This document shows positions 43,759 to 52,242 of a stretch of DNA of 64,000 nucleotides, in pieces. Position numbers and translations under genes: made by a program. Origin of the DNA: Stenotrophomonas sepilia (GTDB taxonomy: Bacteria; Pseudomonadota; Gammaproteobacteria; Xanthomonadales; Xanthomonadaceae). The stretch lies in the NCBI RefSeq assembly GCF_003244875.1, contig NZ_LXXZ01000040.1:186001-250000 (forward strand). The letters run 5' to 3'. Each line of letters opens with the position of its first letter. Within the stretch, counting starts at the first letter, position 1. The notes under the pieces are model-generated. The model did no database searches, was not told the DNA's origin, and saw only the letters and a program-made list of their open reading frames with translations.

Positions 43759-44436
43759 ATGCCACAGTGCCACGGTCTTTCTCCCGAGCCTGCCACCACC
43801 GTGCCGGATTGGTTGCCCGCCTCCCTGCAGATCCTGCCGCGCCGCTTCTACCGGCGTCCATCGACCGACGTTGCGCCGGAGCTGCTCAACAAGCTGCTGG
43901 TGCGCGACGATGGTCGCGCTGGCCGCATCGTCGAGGTTGAAGCCTATGCCGGCAGCGACGACCCCGCCGCGCACTCCTATCGCGGGCCAACGCCGCGCAC
44001 GGCCAGCATGTTCGGTGAGGCCGGCCACCTCTATGTCTACTTCACGTACGGCATGCACTGGGGCAGCAACGTGGTCTGCGGAGAGGTCGGTGAAGGCGTG
44101 GCGGTGCTGCTGCGGGCCGTCGAGCCGCTGGCGGGCCTGGAGCGCATGCACGAGCTGCGTTCCGCCGCGCGCCGCGACCACGATCTGGCCAGTGGCCCCG
44201 GCAAGCTCTCGCAGGCCTTCGGGTTGGACCGCAGCTTCGACGGCGCCGATCTGGTGACCGGCAGCCATGGCATCGTGATCGCCAGCGATGGCACCCCGCC
44301 TCCGTCCGACCCGGAAGTTGGTCCTCGCATCGGCATCACCCGAGCCGTGGATTTCCCGTGGCGATGGCACGTCCGTGACCACCGTCACGTATCGGTGCGG
44401 CGACGCCGCATCTCCGCCCCCGCAAGGAAACGTTGA
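43759..44436 (+). CDS. 3-methyladenine DNA glycosylase (MPG/AAG family)
   Basis: A base-excision glycosylase that removes alkylated purines. Motifs: [20 protein letters not shown], then [19 protein letters not shown] (catalytic Glu in VEVEAY), [40 protein letters not shown] and [13 protein letters not shown]. The ATG at 43759 gives 225 residues; a GTG at 43801 gives 211 and fits the family N-terminus equally well, neither having a strong ribosome site. It overlaps the next small gene by one base. Confidence 0.9.
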   Translation: MPQCHGLSPEPATTVPDWLPASLQILPRRFYRRPSTDVAPELLNKLLVRDDGRAGRIVEVEAYAGSDDPAAHSYRGPTPRTASMFGEAGHLYVYFTYGMHWGSNVVCGEVGEGVAVLLRAVEPLAGLERMHELRSAARRDHDLASGPGKLSQAFGLDRSFDGADLVTGSHGIVIASDGTPPPSDPEVGPRIGITRAVDFPWRWHVRDHRHVSVRRRRISAPARKR

Positions 44437-44630
44437 TGACACCTCTCGACAAGCCGTTGCGACGCGAACTGGAGATCGATGGCCAGCCCTACACCCTGAC
44501 TGTGGACCCTGAAGGCCTGAAGCTGGCGGAGAAGGGGCGACGCAAGGGCATTGCGTTGCGCTGGCAGGATCTGGTGTCCGGGGACGCGGCGCTGGCAACC
44601 GCATTGCAGGCGTCGCTGCGCGAGCACTGA
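44436..44630 (+). CDS. Small protein of unknown function coupled to the glycosylase gene
   Basis: A 64-residue soluble protein (PLDKPLRRELEIDGQPYTLT, VDPEGLKLAEKGRRKGIALR). The ATG at 44436 shares a base with the glycosylase stop, so translation is coupled. The beta-rich start and the GRRKGIALRW segment resemble small conserved hypothetical proteins, but I name no family. Confidence 0.7.
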   Translation: MTPLDKPLRRELEIDGQPYTLTVDPEGLKLAEKGRRKGIALRWQDLVSGDAALATALQASLREH

Positions 44631-44750
44631 ACCGGCGCACCCAGCTCACGTCGGCATCACCCCGTCACAGCGATACATAACACTGTACCGACTACCGTAG
44701 TCCCAGACAGCCGCCGCAAGCGCCCTCGCCACCCTGCCCTGAAAAGCACC

Positions 44751-46463
44751 ATGGACGAAGCCGAACGACTGCTTGAGATCGAACGACTGCACCTGTTGGA
44801 TACGCCCCCGGAGCCGGTGTTCGATGCCATCGTCGCCGCCGCCCGCGCCGCAACCGGCATGACCATGGGCCTGATCAGCGTGGTGGCCGAAGACCGCCAG
44901 TGGTTCAAGGCCAACATCGGCCTTGAAAGCGTCAGCGAAACGGCCCGCGAAATTTCCTTCTGCACCCATGCCATACGCCAGGACGAGCTGTTCGAGATAC
45001 CCGATGCGCGTCAGGACCCACGTTTCTCCACCAACCCCCTGGTGACGGGTGGGCCGCGTATCCGCCACTACGCTGGCATCCCCCTGGGCTCGGCGCACGG
45101 CGCGCGTATCGGAACACTGTGCCTGCTCGATCCGATGCCCGGCGTGCTGTCTCCGTCCCAGCGCGAGCTGATGGTGCACCTTGCCCGGGTCACCACCCAG
45201 GTGCTGGAGCAGCGCAGCACGCTGATGGCGCAGGTGGGCCAGGCCAAGGCGCTGCATCGTGAGCTCAAACGCAGTGAGGACTTCCTGGAGCGCACCAACC
45301 GCGCCGCCCGGGTGGGCGGCTGGGAGATGGACCTGGTCACCAACGAAGTGCGCTGGACCCGCGAGACCAAGCAGTTGCACGGCGTGCGCAGCAACTTTGA
45401 ACCGACGCTCGACACCGCGCTGTCGTTCTATCGCGAAGACAGCCGCAACATCATCCGGGCAGCAGTGCAGCGTTGCATCGACGAAGGCACGTCCTGGGAG
45501 GTGCAGCTGCCAATGACCACCGCCGACGGGCGCGCGATCTGGACCCGGGTGGTCGGCAGCCGGCAACAGGTCGACGGCCATCCGCGCCTGGTCGGGGCGA
45601 TCCAGGACATCACGGACGAACGAGCCGCGCTGGACGCGCTGGAAGCGAGCGAAACCCGCTACCGGCGACTGTTCCACTACAGCCTGGGCCTGATCTGCAC
45701 CCACACGCTGGACGGCACATTGACCTCGGTGAATCCCGCGGCGGTGCAGTCGCTGGGCTTCGAGGAAAGCCAGATGATCGGGCGCAGCCTGTGTGACCTG
45801 ATGCCGCCGGAAAAACGCGAGGGCTTCAAGGCCTACCTCGCTCGGATCCAGGCAAACCACACCGACGCTGGCGTGATCGAGCTGATTGCCGCCGACGGTA
45901 CGCGCCACTACTGGGCGTACCACAACGTGCTCGACAGCGAGGCCAGCCCGCCCTACGTGCTGGGACATGCACAGGACGTCACCGCGCTGCGGATGCAGGA
46001 GCAGCAGCTGCGCGAAATGTCCTTCAAGGATCCGCTCACCCAGTGCTACAACCGGCGCTACCTGCACCGGCTGGATGAACTGATTGACGAGCGCTGGGCC
46101 TGCGTGATGTTCGACCTGGACCACTTCAAGCACATCAACGACACCCAAGGCCACCGGCGTGGCGACGCCGTGCTGGTCGAGTTCGCCACCTTCCTGCGCT
46201 CGCCGCTGGGCAAGGAGGAGACGGTGGTGCGTCTGGGCGGCGACGAATTCATGGTGGTACTGGTCGCGCCTGCGGACGGCCGGTTGAGCGAACTGGAGCA
46301 TTGGTACCAGGACCACGCCGCGCTCTCGCCCAGCGCGTTCTCGATGGGTGCGGCCATCAACACGCCCGGCGAGCCGGTGGCCGACACCATCCAGAAAGCG
46401 GACAGCCGCCTGTATCGCACCCGCGCGCGCGTGCGTCGGGAGCCACGCGCGCAGAAGGATTAG
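44751..46463 (+). CDS. GAF-PAS-PAS-GGDEF diguanylate cyclase
   Basis: A 570-residue cytoplasmic signalling protein that should make cyclic di-GMP. A GAF domain (about 1-165; FDAIVAAARAATGMTMGLIS) is followed by two PAS domains (AARVGGWEMDLVTNEVRWTR; YRRLFHYSLGLICTHTLDGT). The GGDEF domain from about 420 reads SFKDPLTQCYNRRYLHRLDE, CVMFDLDHFKHINDTQGH and an intact VVRLGGDEFMV. No RxxD inhibitory site stands at the usual position before GGDEF. No membrane segment is seen. Convergent with the lanthipeptide synthetase gene. Confidence 0.92.
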   Translation: MDEAERLLEIERLHLLDTPPEPVFDAIVAAARAATGMTMGLISVVAEDRQWFKANIGLESVSETAREISFCTHAIRQDELFEIPDARQDPRFSTNPLVTGGPRIRHYAGIPLGSAHGARIGTLCLLDPMPGVLSPSQRELMVHLARVTTQVLEQRSTLMAQVGQAKALHRELKRSEDFLERTNRAARVGGWEMDLVTNEVRWTRETKQLHGVRSNFEPTLDTALSFYREDSRNIIRAAVQRCIDEGTSWEVQLPMTTADGRAIWTRVVGSRQQVDGHPRLVGAIQDITDERAALDALEASETRYRRLFHYSLGLICTHTLDGTLTSVNPAAVQSLGFEESQMIGRSLCDLMPPEKREGFKAYLARIQANHTDAGVIELIAADGTRHYWAYHNVLDSEASPPYVLGHAQDVTALRMQEQQLREMSFKDPLTQCYNRRYLHRLDELIDERWACVMFDLDHFKHINDTQGHRRGDAVLVEFATFLRSPLGKEETVVRLGGDEFMVVLVAPADGRLSELEHWYQDHAALSPSAFSMGAAINTPGEPVADTIQKADSRLYRTRARVRREPRAQKD

Positions 46464-46493
46464 GACCGCCCGCGGATCGCTACCGCGCGCTGC

Positions 46494-49220
46494 TCACGCA
46501 AGTCGCCTCGCTGCACCGGACCGTCGGTCGAGCAGGCCATCCAGCATCAGCAATCGTGGAGAGCGCTTCAGCAGCCGGTCCAGGAAGATGCCGATGCCGG
46601 CGCCCCCAACGCTGTACTCATTGCAGACCCGGTGATGTGCCGGGCCCGCGAACGCCACCCCGACGGGCATGGGAACTGCGTGCTGTACGATCGCCTCGGC
46701 GTGATGGAAGGCCACATTCGCGTAACGCTCATCCCCCAAGACGCAAGCCAGGTCCAGCATGTACTCACCGAATCCGGCATTGCCGCTCTCCTGCCACAAC
46801 TTGTTGGTCACCCTTGATCGGACCGAATAGGCACACTCCAGGGCAATCTCGCGGAAACGCACCTCACCCGTCGCAGCAAAGTGGCGAAGGCAGGCGGTAC
46901 CGATGCCCGCTGCACCAAACCGTGTGTGCGGTGAGTTGCTCGCATTGGCGGGCGCATCCGCCAGATTCTTCCAGAACAGCCGTCCGGCCACACGGATGCC
47001 ATGGGAAATATCGTAATCCAGCGCCTGCGACGCCGCCTCCAGGAACCGGGCATCGCCGCTGGCCACGCCAAGGTAGCTAAGGAACAGTGCAATCCCGGAT
47101 TGACCATCACCCAACCCAAGGAAGATCTTGCCCTGCGATGACCAGAATCGACCTTGCGGGCTACGCCGGGAGCTTTCCAGCAGGCCTTCGCCGATGCTGA
47201 TCGCCGATGACAGGTAAGCGCCATCACCGGTGGCCTGCCAGAAGTGCAGGTCCATCAGGCCCTGTCCGGCCGCACCAAAGTACAGGCTAGGAGTTGCCAG
47301 TGCGTCGCCCGACTGCGCGACGCCCGCGCGCACCCGCATCGCCGCTTCCCGTCTCCCGGCCTGCAACAGCAGCAGGCTGACCCCGGCTAGTCCGGAGTAC
47401 AACCCTGGCGGGCACCGCTCACTGACCGCCCTGTCCTGGATCCAGTCAAGAATTGCCGGGTCGAGGTGCCCCTCATGCCGTAGCAGGAACCATGCGGTTC
47501 CCGTCGCGCCAAACTGAAGCGAAACCGGGTTGGTGAAGAACAGCTGCGGTCCGGCTGGCCAGAGACGATCATCACGCCCGGTGTCGACAGCGGAGTGCAG
47601 ATAGGCCGCGAGCCCTGAAAGGATGTCCTGGAGCGCCCGGCACTCGGAGGGCGCCGGCACCGGCGCGGTCAGCAGCTCCTGGCGGGACGGAAACATCACC
47701 CGCCGTAGCGATGGCACTTCAATGTTGCCCAGCGCTTTCAACGTCTTGGCGATGTCCCAGCGCCTGCCTGCATCCTGATCGGTCAACCCGACCACGATAT
47801 CCCGCAGCGCCTCGGGCAGGCCTAGGTCGGCCAGAACCTGAGGCAACTTTCCGTCGACGATCTGCCCACGGGCCAGGTCGAGACCGGAGGCGCAGAAGGT
47901 GAGCATATCCAGGATCAGCACACCCAGCGCATAGTGATCCTCTTGCACGGTCGGTCGCCGCGACGCACGCTGTTCCGCCGATGCATATCCGGGTGTCCAC
48001 CCCTTCACCCAGCGGTCGTCAACACCGATTTCATGCGCGAATTCGAGATCGATGAACTTCACCTTCCCGGCGGCGGTGAACATTACGTTACTACGTGTCA
48101 GGTCGCGAAGTACGACACCACGTGAATGCACGACGGAGAGCGCCTCTGCAATGCTGACAATCTTCTCCCGGATGCGCCTGAAGCCATCGGCGGCCGTCTG
48201 CAGCTCCTCCGAGAAGTAGAAGTCCATTGCGCTGTCCCACAGCGTCGAAGCCTCCAGCTGTTCCTCGACGAGAAACCAATTGTTCCACTCCTTGAACAGC
48301 GCCACGAACTCGGGTACCAAGCCAGTGCCCGACAGCTTCTGCAGAATCCTGGCCTCACGCTGGATACCGCCCACGAGCACATGCGGAGCAAGTGCCTGCA
48401 TTGAGCCGGCGAAGCCGCGCACCTCGCGGATCACGATTCGCTGGCCTGTATCCATATCCACGCCGTGGTAGACGCCGCCTGTACCATTGAATTTGAGCGC
48501 GCCCAGCACCCTGTAGCGCTGGTTGAGCAGTATCTCCGCCGGCGGCGGATCGACCGCAGGACGCTCCAACGGAACCACCGGGTCCGTGCAGCCTGGAGGG
48601 AGCCGGAAGTGGGCACCTCGCACGTCGTCGTGCCAAGAGCCATCCTCCAGCCGGAATCCCTGCTGCCTGTTGCCATAGATGTCGGGTCGGAAGCCCTCCG
48701 AGTGGGCACCGTAGCGATAGTAGACAACACTGCTCCCCTTGTACGGGCGATCAGTAAGAATGTGTGGTCCACCGAGGTGCTGCGTACGTACGTGCAGCCG
48801 TTCCAGCAGGCTGAGAAACTGGGCCTCGCCTGCCGGATAGAGCGTGATGAACTTTCCAAGCTGGAACCGCGACCATCCCTTTCCCAGCGACATTGCCAGC
48901 ATGCGCGGATCGGAGCAGAACTTGAACATGGCACCCGCGGCCGCGATCTCTTCGCACGCTACCGCGATGGTCTCTTCGGCGTTCTCCGGGATGCTCGATA
49001 TGTGGATCTTCCAGCCGTGGGAGCGGCTCTTCCATCCCGGCGGCCGGCAGTGTGTCCAGAACCCACGTGGCTGCAACTGCCAGTCGGCAGGGAGCAGGTT
49101 GCGAGCAACGGAAGAATATTCATCCGTCGGCCTATAGCGTTCGATGTTCTCGAAATGAACATCGTCTAACAACGTATACATCCGTGCCGTCGTGTCGACC
49201 ACCAACAACCTCCCTGTCAT
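46494..49220 (-). CDS. Class III lanthipeptide synthetase (LanKC)
   Basis: A 908-residue three-domain enzyme that would phosphorylate, eliminate and cyclise Ser/Thr/Cys in a precursor peptide. The lyase-like N-terminus (1-230) has HGWKIHISSIPENAEETIAV and AAGAMFKFCSDPRMLAMSLG. The kinase (about 235-500) has KFNGTGGVYHG, the catalytic loop VVLRDLTRSNVMF and VKFIDLEFAHE; the usual beta-3 Lys is Arg (IVIREVRGF). The cyclase-like C-terminus (about 560-890) has LYSGLAGVSLLLLQAG and HTRFGAAGIGTACLRHF but no Cys-Cys-His zinc set, marking class III, not IV. Starts at 49202 (GTG after GGGAGG) or 49181 are possible. The precursor gene lies just upstream. Less GC-rich than its neighbours. Confidence 0.88.
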   Translation of the reverse strand: MTGRLLVVDTTARMYTLLDDVHFENIERYRPTDEYSSVARNLLPADWQLQPRGFWTHCRPPGWKSRSHGWKIHISSIPENAEETIAVACEEIAAAGAMFKFCSDPRMLAMSLGKGWSRFQLGKFITLYPAGEAQFLSLLERLHVRTQHLGGPHILTDRPYKGSSVVYYRYGAHSEGFRPDIYGNRQQGFRLEDGSWHDDVRGAHFRLPPGCTDPVVPLERPAVDPPPAEILLNQRYRVLGALKFNGTGGVYHGVDMDTGQRIVIREVRGFAGSMQALAPHVLVGGIQREARILQKLSGTGLVPEFVALFKEWNNWFLVEEQLEASTLWDSAMDFYFSEELQTAADGFRRIREKIVSIAEALSVVHSRGVVLRDLTRSNVMFTAAGKVKFIDLEFAHEIGVDDRWVKGWTPGYASAEQRASRRPTVQEDHYALGVLILDMLTFCASGLDLARGQIVDGKLPQVLADLGLPEALRDIVVGLTDQDAGRRWDIAKTLKALGNIEVPSLRRVMFPSRQELLTAPVPAPSECRALQDILSGLAAYLHSAVDTGRDDRLWPAGPQLFFTNPVSLQFGATGTAWFLLRHEGHLDPAILDWIQDRAVSERCPPGLYSGLAGVSLLLLQAGRREAAMRVRAGVAQSGDALATPSLYFGAAGQGLMDLHFWQATGDGAYLSSAISIGEGLLESSRRSPQGRFWSSQGKIFLGLGDGQSGIALFLSYLGVASGDARFLEAASQALDYDISHGIRVAGRLFWKNLADAPANASNSPHTRFGAAGIGTACLRHFAATGEVRFREIALECAYSVRSRVTNKLWQESGNAGFGEYMLDLACVLGDERYANVAFHHAEAIVQHAVPMPVGVAFAGPAHHRVCNEYSVGGAGIGIFLDRLLKRSPRLLMLDGLLDRRSGAARRLA

Positions 49221-49270
49221 CCCGGCCCAAGCTGGGTTGATCCGGAAACATCCGGCTGGCCAGGTACAAA

Positions 49271-49299
49271 TGCGCCGCCAACGGGATGCCGGCGGCGCA
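49271..49299 (-). terminator. Hairpin between precursor and synthetase genes (attenuator-like)
   Basis: TGCGCCGCC (49271-49279) and GGCGGCGCA (49291-49299) form a perfect nine-base-pair stem with an 11-base loop. On the minus strand only TTTG follows. It lies 62 bases after the precursor stop and before the synthetase start, where RiPP operons often carry a partial terminator that keeps precursor levels higher than enzyme levels. Confidence 0.55.
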
Positions 49300-49360
49300 C
49301 GTTGGATCAGCTGCCCGGTGCCGTCAAAAAGCGCTCGCCGGCAACAGGACGCGGGATCGA

Positions 49361-49486
49361 TCAGGCTTGATCCATGCCATCTTCGATGCCTGCATCCGAA
49401 CTGATCAGAGACAGGCAGGCAGTGCAGGTTTCAGAGACATCGAGGCACTCGATTTCAAGGGTCTGCAGGGCAAGTACATTGTTCAT
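49361..49486 (-). CDS. Class III lanthipeptide precursor peptide (LanA)
   Basis: A 41-residue peptide starting MNNVLALQTLEIE. The LxLQxLE block at residues 5-11 is the leader motif recognised by class III synthetases. The core part, from about residue 14, has three Cys (14, 21, 24), Ser at 18, 26, 29 and 30, and Thr at 20 and 22 (CLDVSETCTACLSLISSD). It ends GIEDGMDQA. AAGGAAG at 49493-49499 is a good ribosome site seven bases before the ATG. It is followed by a hairpin and the LanKC gene. No cleavage site is obvious, and no protease or exporter gene is adjacent. The call rests on the leader motif plus position. Confidence 0.8.
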   Translation of the reverse strand: MNNVLALQTLEIECLDVSETCTACLSLISSDAGIEDGMDQA

Positions 49487-49575
49487 TCGTCACTTCCTTA
49501 TTTAATGGAGATGAACACTGCTGAATACGGTGAAGCAGATCAGTATTTTGCTCAATATAGCTGCACCGCGCGCCA

Positions 49576-49605
49576 CTTATAATCTCAGCGGGTTTTCGAT
49601 GTCAA
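49576..49605 (-). promoter_or_regulatory. Sigma-70-type promoter of the lanthipeptide locus
   Basis: On the minus strand TTGACA (49605-49600) is a perfect -35 box, followed after 18 bases by TATAAG (49581-49576), five of six matches to the -10 consensus. The stretch 49487-49680 is strikingly AT-rich for this genome. The leader RNA would be about 80 bases before the precursor ATG. Confidence 0.65.
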
Positions 49606-49703
49606 ATCGCATTATCAAATTCCGCTTTATCCATCACAGAATGGACCACCCTGCTTTGATTACTCCATTGCAGATGCCGGATGCGGGCCCTGCCGCGCGT
49701 TGA

Positions 49704-50495
49704 TCACGCGCTTACCGTCACCCACGCCGGCGCGTGGTCGCTGGCCTTTTCCTGTAGGCGTACCCAGCGGTCGACGCCAGCGCCCTTCAGTCGCGACGCC
49801 AGTACGGGGTTCAACAGCAGATGATCGATGCGCAACCCACGGTCGCGCTCGGCATGCTGGCGGAAATAATCCCAGAAGGTATAGATCGTGGCGTCGCCGT
49901 GCACCTTCCGCACCGCATCGGTCCAGCCCTGCGCCAGCAGTCGTTCGAAGGCCTCGCGCACCTCCGGCTGGAACAGCGCATCGCGGCGCCAGGCCTTGGG
50001 GTCGTAGACGTCGGCTTTGGTGGGAATCACGTTGAAATCACCCAGCAGCAGCGCCGGATGCGGCAGCTCGACCAGGCTGCGCGCATGCCGGATCAGGCGC
50101 TCCATCCAGCGCAGCTTGTAGTCGAACCTGGGACCGGGCTGCGGGTTGCCGTTGGGCAGGTAGAGGGCACCCACGATGACCCCGTGCGCCACCGCCTCCA
50201 GGTAGCGGCTCTGGGTGTCCTTGGGCTCGCCCGGCAATCGGCGGCGGCTCTCGACCGGCGTGGTCCCTCGTGCCAGCAGCGCCACGCCGTTCCACCGCGC
50301 CTCGCCCTGCCAGAGCGCGCCGTAGCCCGCCTCTTCCAATGCCGCAGCCGGAAACGCGGCGTCGGTCGCCTTCAGTTCCTGCAGGGCAACCACATCCGGC
50401 GATTCCCTGTGCAGCCAGTCCAACAGCTGCGGCAAGCGTGTGCCGATGCCGTTGACGTTGAACGTGGCAATGCGAAGCGTCTTGCGTCGGGCCAT
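49704..50495 (-). CDS. Exodeoxyribonuclease III-type AP endonuclease
   Basis: A 263-residue DNA repair nuclease of the XthA family. Motifs: RIATFNVNGIGTRLPQLLDW (metal-binding Asn), DVVALQELKATDAAFPAAAL (catalytic Glu), ALYLPNGNPQPGPRFDYKLR, LLLGDFNVIPTKADVYDPKA and the C-terminal RIDHLLLNPVLA plus SDHAPAWV. Length and motifs are normal. It reads in the same direction as the lanthipeptide genes but is separated from them by their AT-rich promoter. Confidence 0.92.
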   Translation of the reverse strand: MARRKTLRIATFNVNGIGTRLPQLLDWLHRESPDVVALQELKATDAAFPAAALEEAGYGALWQGEARWNGVALLARGTTPVESRRRLPGEPKDTQSRYLEAVAHGVIVGALYLPNGNPQPGPRFDYKLRWMERLIRHARSLVELPHPALLLGDFNVIPTKADVYDPKAWRRDALFQPEVREAFERLLAQGWTDAVRKVHGDATIYTFWDYFRQHAERDRGLRIDHLLLNPVLASRLKGAGVDRWVRLQEKASDHAPAWVTVSA

Positions 50496-50655
50496 GCAGG
50501 AAGTCTCCTCGGCGCCGGGAATGAGCGTTCACTGTGCGCGCCCGCGCATGCAGAATCCGTGGATGCCATGTCACGACAGGGTGCCATCCGTTTCACCAAC
50601 CGCTGCCACGGGCGACAGCAGGCTGGTCACCCGTGGCCAGTGACGGAGAAGCCCC

Positions 50656-52242
50656 ATGGCGGTGCGCCCGCTGCGCGCGATCTACCAGGTCGACCCCTAC
50701 CTGTTCCGCGACAGCAATGGGCGCGGCTGGGGCACCCTGGATGGCATCACCGAAAAGCTGGACTACCTGCAGTGGCTCGGCATCAGCCATGTGTGGCTGC
50801 TGCCGTTCTACTGCAATGCCGGCCGTGACGGTGGCTACGATGTCACCGATCACTACCGCATCGATCCACGCCTGGGCGACCAGACCGCGTTCCAGCGCCT
50901 GGTCGATGCTGCCGACGCACGCGGTATGGGCATCATCGTCGAGCTGGTGATGCAGCACACTGCCAGCGCCCACCCATGGTTCGTCGCCGCGCAGCGCGGC
51001 GACCCGGCCTGGCGCCGCTGGTACCTGTGGAGCGACCACGTGCCCGACGACGGCCTGCAGCCGATGTTCCCGCCGATCGAGGCGTCTGCCTGGACATGGG
51101 ACGCCGAGGCCGGCGCGTTCAACCGGCACATGTTCTACCGGCACGAGCCAGACCTGGAGCTGGCCCATGCGCCAGTACGCGACGAACTGCTGCGGGTGAT
51201 GACGTTCTGGATGCAGCGCGGCGTGGCCGGCTTCCGCGTGGATGCGGTCCCGTACATGGTCGAGCGCGCCCGCCACGCGGACCCGCGCGACGACGGGCTG
51301 TGGCTGCTGGAGGAAATGCGCGCCACGGCAGACGCACAGCAGCCAGGGCTGCCGTTGATCGGCGAAGCGGATGTCCCCGCGTCCCGCTACGGTGACTTCC
51401 TGTGCCAGGGGCGGCGGCTTTCGCACCTGCTCGACTTCCATCTGAACAATCATTTCTTCCTGGCCCTGGCGCGCGGCGACGCCAGTGAAGTGGCCCGGGT
51501 CATGGCCGAATACGGACCGCAGGCGCCGCCGCACACGCGCATCGCCTGGCTGCGCAACAATGATGAGCTTGACCTGGAGCAGCTGCGGCCCGACGAACGC
51601 GAAGCGGTGATGGAGCGCTTCGCGCCCGAACCTGGCATGCGCATCTATGGCCGCGGCATCCGCCGCCGGCTGGCGCCCATGCTGGACGGCGACACCGCGT
51701 GGCAGGCCATGGCCTGGGCCGCACTGCTGTCGCTGGGTCAGGTGCCGGTGATCCGGTATGGCGAGGAAATCGGCCTCGGCGACTGCCTGGAACTGCCCGA
51801 GCGCAACGCCGTGCGGATGCCGATGCACTGGCACGACCGCCCAGGGGCGGGGTTTACCGATCAGCCACGGCATGCGTGGCGCGCGCCTCCGGCAGACGGC
51901 GCTTACGGTTACCGGACAGTGAATGTCGAGGCGCAACGCGCGACGCCCGGCTCGCTGCTGCGGCGTGTGCGCGAGCTGCTGCAGCAACGCAATGCCCATC
52001 CCGTGCTGCAGCAGGGGCCACACACGCTCGACCCACCTTCACCTGCGCTGCTGATGCTCCGCTACGGCGAGGCCCCCCACCAGGCGCTTGCACTGATCAA
52101 CTTCGGCGACAACCCGGTTGAGGTAGAGGTGCCACTGCACGGCCCGCTGCGTATGCTGGTGGGCCACGGCACCACCATGCAGGATAACCGCTGCATCCTG
52201 CAGGGCCACGGCTACGCGTGGCTGGCCGCCGAGGGCGCCTGA
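50656..52242 (+). CDS. GH13 alpha-amylase-family protein, trehalose synthase-like, altered active site
   Basis: A 528-residue TIM-barrel glycoside hydrolase close to trehalose synthase (YLQWLGISHVWLLPFYCNAG, YDVTDHYRIDPRLGDQTAF). The nucleophile Asp is in GVAGFRVDAVPYM and the acid Glu in PLIGEADVPASRYG. The third Asp is in WLRNNDELDLEQL, but the preceding His, near-invariant in GH13, is Asn. Region I reads VELVMQHT instead of the common DxVxNH. The enzyme may act on an unusual substrate. Its 3' end overlaps the convergent LLM gene by 31 bases. Confidence 0.85.
   Translation: MAVRPLRAIYQVDPYLFRDSNGRGWGTLDGITEKLDYLQWLGISHVWLLPFYCNAGRDGGYDVTDHYRIDPRLGDQTAFQRLVDAADARGMGIIVELVMQHTASAHPWFVAAQRGDPAWRRWYLWSDHVPDDGLQPMFPPIEASAWTWDAEAGAFNRHMFYRHEPDLELAHAPVRDELLRVMTFWMQRGVAGFRVDAVPYMVERARHADPRDDGLWLLEEMRATADAQQPGLPLIGEADVPASRYGDFLCQGRRLSHLLDFHLNNHFFLALARGDASEVARVMAEYGPQAPPHTRIAWLRNNDELDLEQLRPDEREAVMERFAPEPGMRIYGRGIRRRLAPMLDGDTAWQAMAWAALLSLGQVPVIRYGEEIGLGDCLELPERNAVRMPMHWHDRPGAGFTDQPRHAWRAPPADGAYGYRTVNVEAQRATPGSLLRRVRELLQQRNAHPVLQQGPHTLDPPSPALLMLRYGEAPHQALALINFGDNPVEVEVPLHGPLRMLVGHGTTMQDNRCILQGHGYAWLAAEGA

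Noticed and set aside
46494-49220. Class IV (LanL) synthetase
   Set aside because: The cyclase domain lacks the Cys-Cys-His zinc set that class IV enzymes keep.
49286-49582. 98-codon plus-strand frame across the lanthipeptide precursor
   Set aside because: Opposite strand to the precursor with its promoter and ribosome site; no protein-like features.
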